From Clostridium sp. 1001275B_160808_H3 (GTDB taxonomy: Bacteria; Bacillota; Clostridia; Clostridiales; Clostridiaceae): a DNA stretch of 19,306 bases. The notes under the pieces are model-generated. The model had not been told where the DNA came from. It saw nothing but the letters and a program-made list of their open reading frames with translations, and made no database searches. The stretch lies in assembly GCF_015550425.1 (NCBI RefSeq), contig NZ_JADNAT010000007.1, positions 1,451 to 20,756 of the forward strand. The letters are read 5' to 3'. Below are positions 14,388-19,306 of the stretch, piece after piece (position 1 is the stretch's first letter; the number at the start of each line of letters is the position of its first letter). The position numbers and the translations under genes were made by a program.

Positions 14388-14615
14388 AATCCTTGTATGT
14401 TAAATGTAGTAATGAGCGCAGAAAATATTGAGTATAAGTTATTTTTTATAATTATTAGTAAGTATTGATAATATGAAGAAACTTATTAAATTTAAATTAA
14501 CCAGAGAAAAACATAGAGAGTTTTAAAAATATTTTAGTGTTAAATTTGTTTGGTGTTTATAATATTATTTTATTGCTTTTTGCAATAAATGATTCTTTGT
14601 AATTTGGAGGAGAGT
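14388..14615. other. Gap between the GH16 and sialidase genes
   Basis: This 228-bp AT-rich gap has no gene. TATAAT at about 14559 could be a -10 box, but its -35 partner is poor. A small TTGC-TTTTT-GCAA hairpin at about 14573-14585 lacks a T tract. I cannot tell whether the sialidase has its own promoter. Confidence 0.4.
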
Positions 14616-17600
14616 ATGAAAGGAAAATTGATAACGAGTATTGGATTATCTTTAATATTAACTTTAACCCCTGCAATTCAAGGTATGACATATGTTTATT
14701 CTCAGACAATTGATTATAGCGATAAATTATTAGATAAGACTAATATGATTTTTGATAATACATTAAAGACTGCAATTTCTAACAGTGAAGGCATACAAGA
14801 TAAATTAGAATTGATTAAGAAAATGTCAAAGGGATCTTTCACGTTTAGGTATCGATTAAATGAGGAACAAATTAATAGTGAAATTGTTGGACTGATGTCA
14901 ATGTCAGTTCACAATGAAGCTAGTGGATATGGTGCTTTCTTTTTTAGACCAACTACTGGTAAATTCGGAATTGAAGTAAAAGGGAAAAGCTTAGTAGAAG
15001 TTCAGGCACCAGTTAATACAGTTAATAATACACAGTGGCATACAGTCACATATGTATTTACTGGAAATGAAATGAATGTATATCTAGATGGAGAAAACTT
15101 AGGTAGCGTAGCCTTCCAAGGATTATTTAGTGATAATACTTCTTGGGTTCCGCGAGCTACTAAATTAACTGTAGGGGGACTTTACAGAAGCGAATCATTA
15201 CAATGGGGACTTAGTGGATATATTGAAAAGATTGAGGTTGGTAGCGACGTATTGACGGCAGAACAGGTTAATTCTATCCATAAAGAAACAAATTCTAGTG
15301 ACTATCCAATTATTAATGATGAATTTATGAAGACAAGTGAGTATGGACTTTGGGATGCTTATGATGAAGATGTCTATATGTATAGAATCCCATCATTAGT
15401 AAAAACAAAAGATGGTACTTTAGTGGCAGCTGCTGATGCTCGTAAGAAGCATTGGAATGACTGGGGAGATATTGCAACGGTTGTAAGAACCAGTACTGAT
15501 AATGGTAGTACATGGAGTAAAAATACTACAGTTTTAGATATGCCAACACAACCATATTATACACAAGATGTAATTTTAGGTGGATCAGATATACGTTCAG
15601 CATTATCTATTGACCCTGTATTATTATCAGCTAGTAATGGAGACTTGTTCTTATTAGTAGATATGTTTCCTGAATCACAAGCAGGTGTTAGTTCAAAACT
15701 AGGAACTGGATATGTAGAAGTTGATGGGAAGTCTTATTTAGAATTGACAGATGATTCAGGAAATAAATATACTGTTCGTGAAGAAGGAAAAGTATATAGT
15801 AGTACGGGTGAATTAACTGAATATACAGTATCTAATGGTGACTATGAACATGCATTTGCAAATAAGGGAGATCTCTATTCTAATGGCAAACGTTTAGGTA
15901 ATATTTATCTAAATGGAACAGCAGAAGGAAATGACAGTGCACCTTTAAAGGCATATGTAACAAGTTATTTATGGTTATTTAAGAGTACTGATAGCGGTCA
16001 AACATGGTCTGATCCAATAGATTTAAATCCAGAAGTAAAAGAAGATTGGATGCGCTTTATGGGCAGCGGTCCAGGAAATGGACTTGAAGTTGTCAAGGCA
16101 GATGGAAGCATTAGGCTAATGTTTCCAGTTTATTATACTAATGCTAATGGTAGTGGGATTGGAAAACAAAGTAGTGCCAATATTTATAGTGATGATGGTG
16201 GTATAACATGGCACCGTGGTGAATCACCAAATGATGGAAGAATTTATGGCAATGGGTTACATGCTTCATCACAAACATTGAATAATGAAGTAACTGAATT
16301 AGGCGAAAGTCAAATTGTTCAATTAAAAAATGGTCATCTATTACAATTTTTGAGAAATAGAGGAACAAATAAAACAATTTTATATGCAATTAGTGAAGAC
16401 TATGGAGAAACATGGAGTGATACATTAATTGATACTGGTTTATATGAACCATATTGCCAAATGTCAGTTATTTCAATGGATGTTGATGGAAAGGAATCAC
16501 TAGTCTTATCTAATCCAGCTGGTGGTGGTACAAGAGCTGATGGTAGAGAAAATGGTACAATCAGAATTGGCGAAGTTCAAGATAATGATACGATTAATTG
16601 GGTTAGTGAAAGGCTAATTAAAGAAGGACGTTATGCGTATTCTACTCTTTGTCAGTTAGATGATGATCATGTTGGAGTGTTATATGAATACGATGGTCAT
16701 ATAAAATATACCTCAATGAATATAGATTATATTCAAAATAAAAATATTAGTTTTGATCAACCAGCAATTAGTGAGGTTACTAAAGAGGTAATCAAAGATT
16801 CTAATAATGAACCAAGTATTATTCAAGCTGGTGACGTAATTAGATTTAATGTTAGATTGAATCAAAATGTATTTGTTCTTGGTGAGCAAAAACTTGATAT
16901 TACAATTGGAGCGAATAATAAATCAGCCAAGTATGTTTCTGGTTCAGGAACGAATAACATTGTTTTTGATTATACGGTAGGGGATGGGGATTCTGGTGAC
17001 TTAGTTGTAAATCATGCGATGACTGGTTCAATTGTTGAAAATGTATATGGTTCATCATTACTAGAAAGATCTAATAAATTTGAACTTGGAATAGTAGGAT
17101 TTAATCCAGAAGATGCTTCAAGAGATTTAAAGGATGTGGATGCAGCAGCTGGTTCATTTGAAAATGGACATAATGCTTCTATGTCAAGAGATGATAAAAA
17201 TGAAACTTACTGGGAAAGTCGTTCGACTGATTTATCTAAACACTATGTTACTCTATATTTAGATAAAGAATATAATGTTGATGGATTAAGATATTTACCA
17301 GCTGCTAATGAAGAAGGGCGCATTACTGAATATGAAATTCAAGTAAGTGATAATCCAGATGATTCATTTGTTACAGTAGCTACAGGTACTTGGGAAAATA
17401 CAGAAGGATGGAAAATTGTAAAATTTGATAAAATTCATTCAGCACGATATGTAAGAATTGTATCTACTAATCCAACTAATGGTGTTTCAGCAATTGCAGA
17501 ATTAAGTGCTACAGGAATAGAAAAAGCTACTGAAACTCAAAAGTTAGAAGTTCAAGTAGAGCCTCGATATAATACTGTAAGATTAGAATGGAACAATATT

Positions 17601-19306
17601 GCAGCAGCAACTAAGTATGTAATTAAAAGAGCTGAAGCAGTAGATGGAACTTACGAAACAATACGAGAGCTTGATCGTAACACTACTAAGTTTATTGATG
17701 AGACAGGTTATGGTAAAAAATATTATTATAAAGTTGAAGCTCCACGTGCTAGTGCTCAAACTTTAATTAGTGATGCCTTAACTTTTGATGGAACTACTGG
17801 AATTGAAACATTAATAAAAAATGCTCAATTAGGTGTTCAATATGAAAATACTACATTTGATGGAAATAGAATTGAAACATATAATGATAAATCAGCTACA
17901 ATTCAGTCATTAGAAAAGGGTTCAATTATAATGAAATTTAAGAAAACTGGTAATCTTGATAAAGATACAGTTATGCTAGGATTAAAGAATAAAGCAACCC
18001 AAACAACATTAACTGGTGGTTCACAAGTAGCATCATTTTGGATGGGTGCTGATAAAATATTCCATCAGGCTTTCCCAATTGCTGGATCACAAGCTAAGCT
18101 AAATATTGGTAGTGATTCTTCTTGGCACACATTAGTATTATCTAATGATAACGAGGGGAAAACGTATCGTTTAACAGTTGATGGTGAAGAAGTATGGGCA
18201 CTTACAAATACTAAGTTCAATGGTTTCTTCTCAAAGTTTAGCAATTTAAATCAAGTTACAGTTGGTGGACACTTATCTACTGCTGGAGTGGTGGAATATC
18301 CGTTTATTGGAGAAATTGCTTATGTAGCAGTTACAGATGAAATTTTAACTGAGAAAGAAGCTAAGGATTTGACTAAAGGAGTTACAATCATTGCTAATAA
18401 GGACGCTTTAGTAGCAAAAATAAACGAGGCAAAAGCTTTAGATTCTTCAATATATACTGATGCTTCAATTACAGAATTAAGAGCTCAATTAGAAAATGCA
18501 AAAGCTATTAACGTGGATCAAACAGTATCTCAAAAAGCAGTTGATGATGCAGTTGAAGCATTAGATAATGCTATCAAGGCAATGGTTGAAAAGGAACCAA
18601 TAGAAATAACTTATCCAGTTATAGAAGAGGGTTCGACTCAAACAATTGGATTGCATAATGTTGAAGAGGCTAAAGCATTATTATTAGAAACAGCTGAAGA
18701 ACTTTCAATTGTTAAAGATGCATTAGCAAAGGGACAAAAGGTTGACTTAGTAGTTGAAGCTAATCCACTAACTGATGTAACAGAAAATGACCATAAGAAA
18801 TTTGAAGATTTTGAAAAAAACACAGAGACTAATTATTATAATAGATTAACTATTGCTGGATATTTTGAATTAAAAGTATTTGTTCAAATTGATGGTGTAA
18901 AGGAAAATGAAGTTAATCTTGAAAATATTAATGAATTACCTGAAACACTTATTTTTAATTTATTAGTTGATAAAAATTTAGTTTCTGAAAATAGAAAGTT
19001 TAAGACATTGGCATTAGTAGATGATAATGTTGAAAAATTCTATACAGAGTTAAAAGATAATAATATTGAAATAGAAACTTATAAATTAGGATTGTGTGCA
19101 TTAGCATATCAGGATAAAAAAGCTAAAGCAGTAGAAATAGACAAGGCTAAATTAGAAGAATTAATTGCGGAAGCTGAAAAAATCAATAAAGATGAATACA
19201 CAGAAATAAGCTATAATGCTATGGCAGAGAAAATAGAAGCAGCAAAGATGGTATTAGAAGATAAAAATGCAAATCAAGAAGTAGTTGATAAGGCTGCTGA
19301 AGAATT
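14616..19306 (+). CDS. Large secreted multidomain GH33 sialidase (partial, 3' end missing)
   Basis: The open frame runs from an ATG behind GGAGGAG to the window edge, at least 1563 codons. Residues 1-~29 are a signal peptide. The order after it is: LamG-like CBM40 (~40-210); GH33 propeller (~235-705) with a lectin-like insert (~345-440); Ig-like domain (~715-830); F5/8-type CBM32 (~835-970); FN3 (~975-1050); second LamG domain (~1055-1250); FIVAR helix pair (~1262-1328); a beta domain common in clostridial surface proteins (~1330-1500); and the start of another FIVAR. Catalytic features are YRIP Arg257, Asp282, nucleophile-pair Glu564 with Arg580, an Arg in TRADGRENG (640 or 644) and Tyr675. 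Four Asp boxes are visible, for example STDNGSTWS. It hydrolyses terminal sialic acid outside the cell. It is larger than NanI or NanJ; an LPxTG anchor may follow beyond the window. Confidence 0.94.
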   Translation, partial: MKGKLITSIGLSLILTLTPAIQGMTYVYSQTIDYSDKLLDKTNMIFDNTLKTAISNSEGIQDKLELIKKMSKGSFTFRYRLNEEQINSEIVGLMSMSVHNEASGYGAFFFRPTTGKFGIEVKGKSLVEVQAPVNTVNNTQWHTVTYVFTGNEMNVYLDGENLGSVAFQGLFSDNTSWVPRATKLTVGGLYRSESLQWGLSGYIEKIEVGSDVLTAEQVNSIHKETNSSDYPIINDEFMKTSEYGLWDAYDEDVYMYRIPSLVKTKDGTLVAAADARKKHWNDWGDIATVVRTSTDNGSTWSKNTTVLDMPTQPYYTQDVILGGSDIRSALSIDPVLLSASNGDLFLLVDMFPESQAGVSSKLGTGYVEVDGKSYLELTDDSGNKYTVREEGKVYSSTGELTEYTVSNGDYEHAFANKGDLYSNGKRLGNIYLNGTAEGNDSAPLKAYVTSYLWLFKSTDSGQTWSDPIDLNPEVKEDWMRFMGSGPGNGLEVVKADGSIRLMFPVYYTNANGSGIGKQSSANIYSDDGGITWHRGESPNDGRIYGNGLHASSQTLNNEVTELGESQIVQLKNGHLLQFLRNRGTNKTILYAISEDYGETWSDTLIDTGLYEPYCQMSVISMDVDGKESLVLSNPAGGGTRADGRENGTIRIGEVQDNDTINWVSERLIKEGRYAYSTLCQLDDDHVGVLYEYDGHIKYTSMNIDYIQNKNISFDQPAISEVTKEVIKDSNNEPSIIQAGDVIRFNVRLNQNVFVLGEQKLDITIGANNKSAKYVSGSGTNNIVFDYTVGDGDSGDLVVNHAMTGSIVENVYGSSLLERSNKFELGIVGFNPEDASRDLKDVDAAAGSFENGHNASMSRDDKNETYWESRSTDLSKHYVTLYLDKEYNVDGLRYLPAANEEGRITEYEIQVSDNPDDSFVTVATGTWENTEGWKIVKFDKIHSARYVRIVSTNPTNGVSAIAELSATGIEKATETQKLEVQVEPRYNTVRLEWNNIAAATKYVIKRAEAVDGTYETIRELDRNTTKFIDETGYGKKYYYKVEAPRASAQTLISDALTFDGTTGIETLIKNAQLGVQYENTTFDGNRIETYNDKSATIQSLEKGSIIMKFKKTGNLDKDTVMLGLKNKATQTTLTGGSQVASFWMGADKIFHQAFPIAGSQAKLNIGSDSSWHTLVLSNDNEGKTYRLTVDGEEVWALTNTKFNGFFSKFSNLNQVTVGGHLSTAGVVEYPFIGEIAYVAVTDEILTEKEAKDLTKGVTIIANKDALVAKINEAKALDSSIYTDASITELRAQLENAKAINVDQTVSQKAVDDAVEALDNAIKAMVEKEPIEITYPVIEEGSTQTIGLHNVEEAKALLLETAEELSIVKDALAKGQKVDLVVEANPLTDVTENDHKKFEDFEKNTETNYYNRLTIAGYFELKVFVQIDGVKENEVNLENINELPETLIFNLLVDKNLVSENRKFKTLALVDDNVEKFYTELKDNNIEIETYKLGLCALAYQDKKAKAVEIDKAKLEELIAEAEKINKDEYTEISYNAMAEKIEAAKMVLEDKNANQEVVDKAAEE

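Noticed and set aside
15325..16389. His-rich minus-strand ORFs at 15325-15513 and 16144-16389
   Set aside because: They are antisense to Asp-rich sialidase coding sequence (GAT/ATG runs read as His codons), have no ribosome binding site and no family resemblance.

Overview
The window is AT-rich, with strong GGAGG-type ribosome binding sites, mostly AGA/TTA codons and short intergenic gaps. This suits a low-GC Firmicute, most likely a Clostridium sensu stricto from an animal gut. Species cannot be fixed from the sequence. I saw no tRNA, rRNA, CRISPR array or intact transposase.

Positions 1-3770 form an accessory segment. A lone class II Fic protein gene (495-1205) lies between two nearly identical ~140-bp direct repeats, each carrying the same GC-rich terminator. 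Next come a phage-type replisome organizer (1590-2669), some debris with one doubtful small ORF, and a DUF1659/DUF2922 pair of tiny genes (3117-3338 and 3510-3728). The pair closes with a terminator whose core matches the two around fic.

Positions 3821-8906 hold a regulated sugar module. A ROK-family repressor (minus strand) is divergent from a lactose/cellobiose-family PTS EIIC and a cytoplasmic GH35 beta-galactosidase, which are stacked stop-to-start. The 757-bp gap between repressor and EIIC contains a near-consensus sigma-A promoter, then four ATAAATT heptads ending in a perfect 20-bp palindrome (candidate ROK operator), an orphan ribosome binding site, and short tandem repeats in a ~480-nt leader.

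Positions 9015-12218 hold a second PTS set: another EIIC, a TIM-barrel-like protein of unknown function, a stand-alone EIIB and a stand-alone EIIA. From here on, arginine is encoded by CGN much more often than in the preceding genes, suggesting a different origin or history.

Positions 12273-19306 encode two secreted glycan-degrading enzymes. One is a GH16 endo-glycosidase with a YSIRK-like signal peptide. The other is a very large multidomain GH33 sialidase, open at the window edge with at least 1563 codons.

Inferred working model: the sialidase removes capping sialic acid from host mucin-type glycans, and GH16 cuts internal beta-galactosidic or related linkages. Small products enter as phosphorylated sugars through the PTS (two EIICs probably sharing one EIIB/EIIA pair). 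GH35 splits the imported galactosyl disaccharide in the cytoplasm, under ROK control. Family assignments are firm; the substrate is not.
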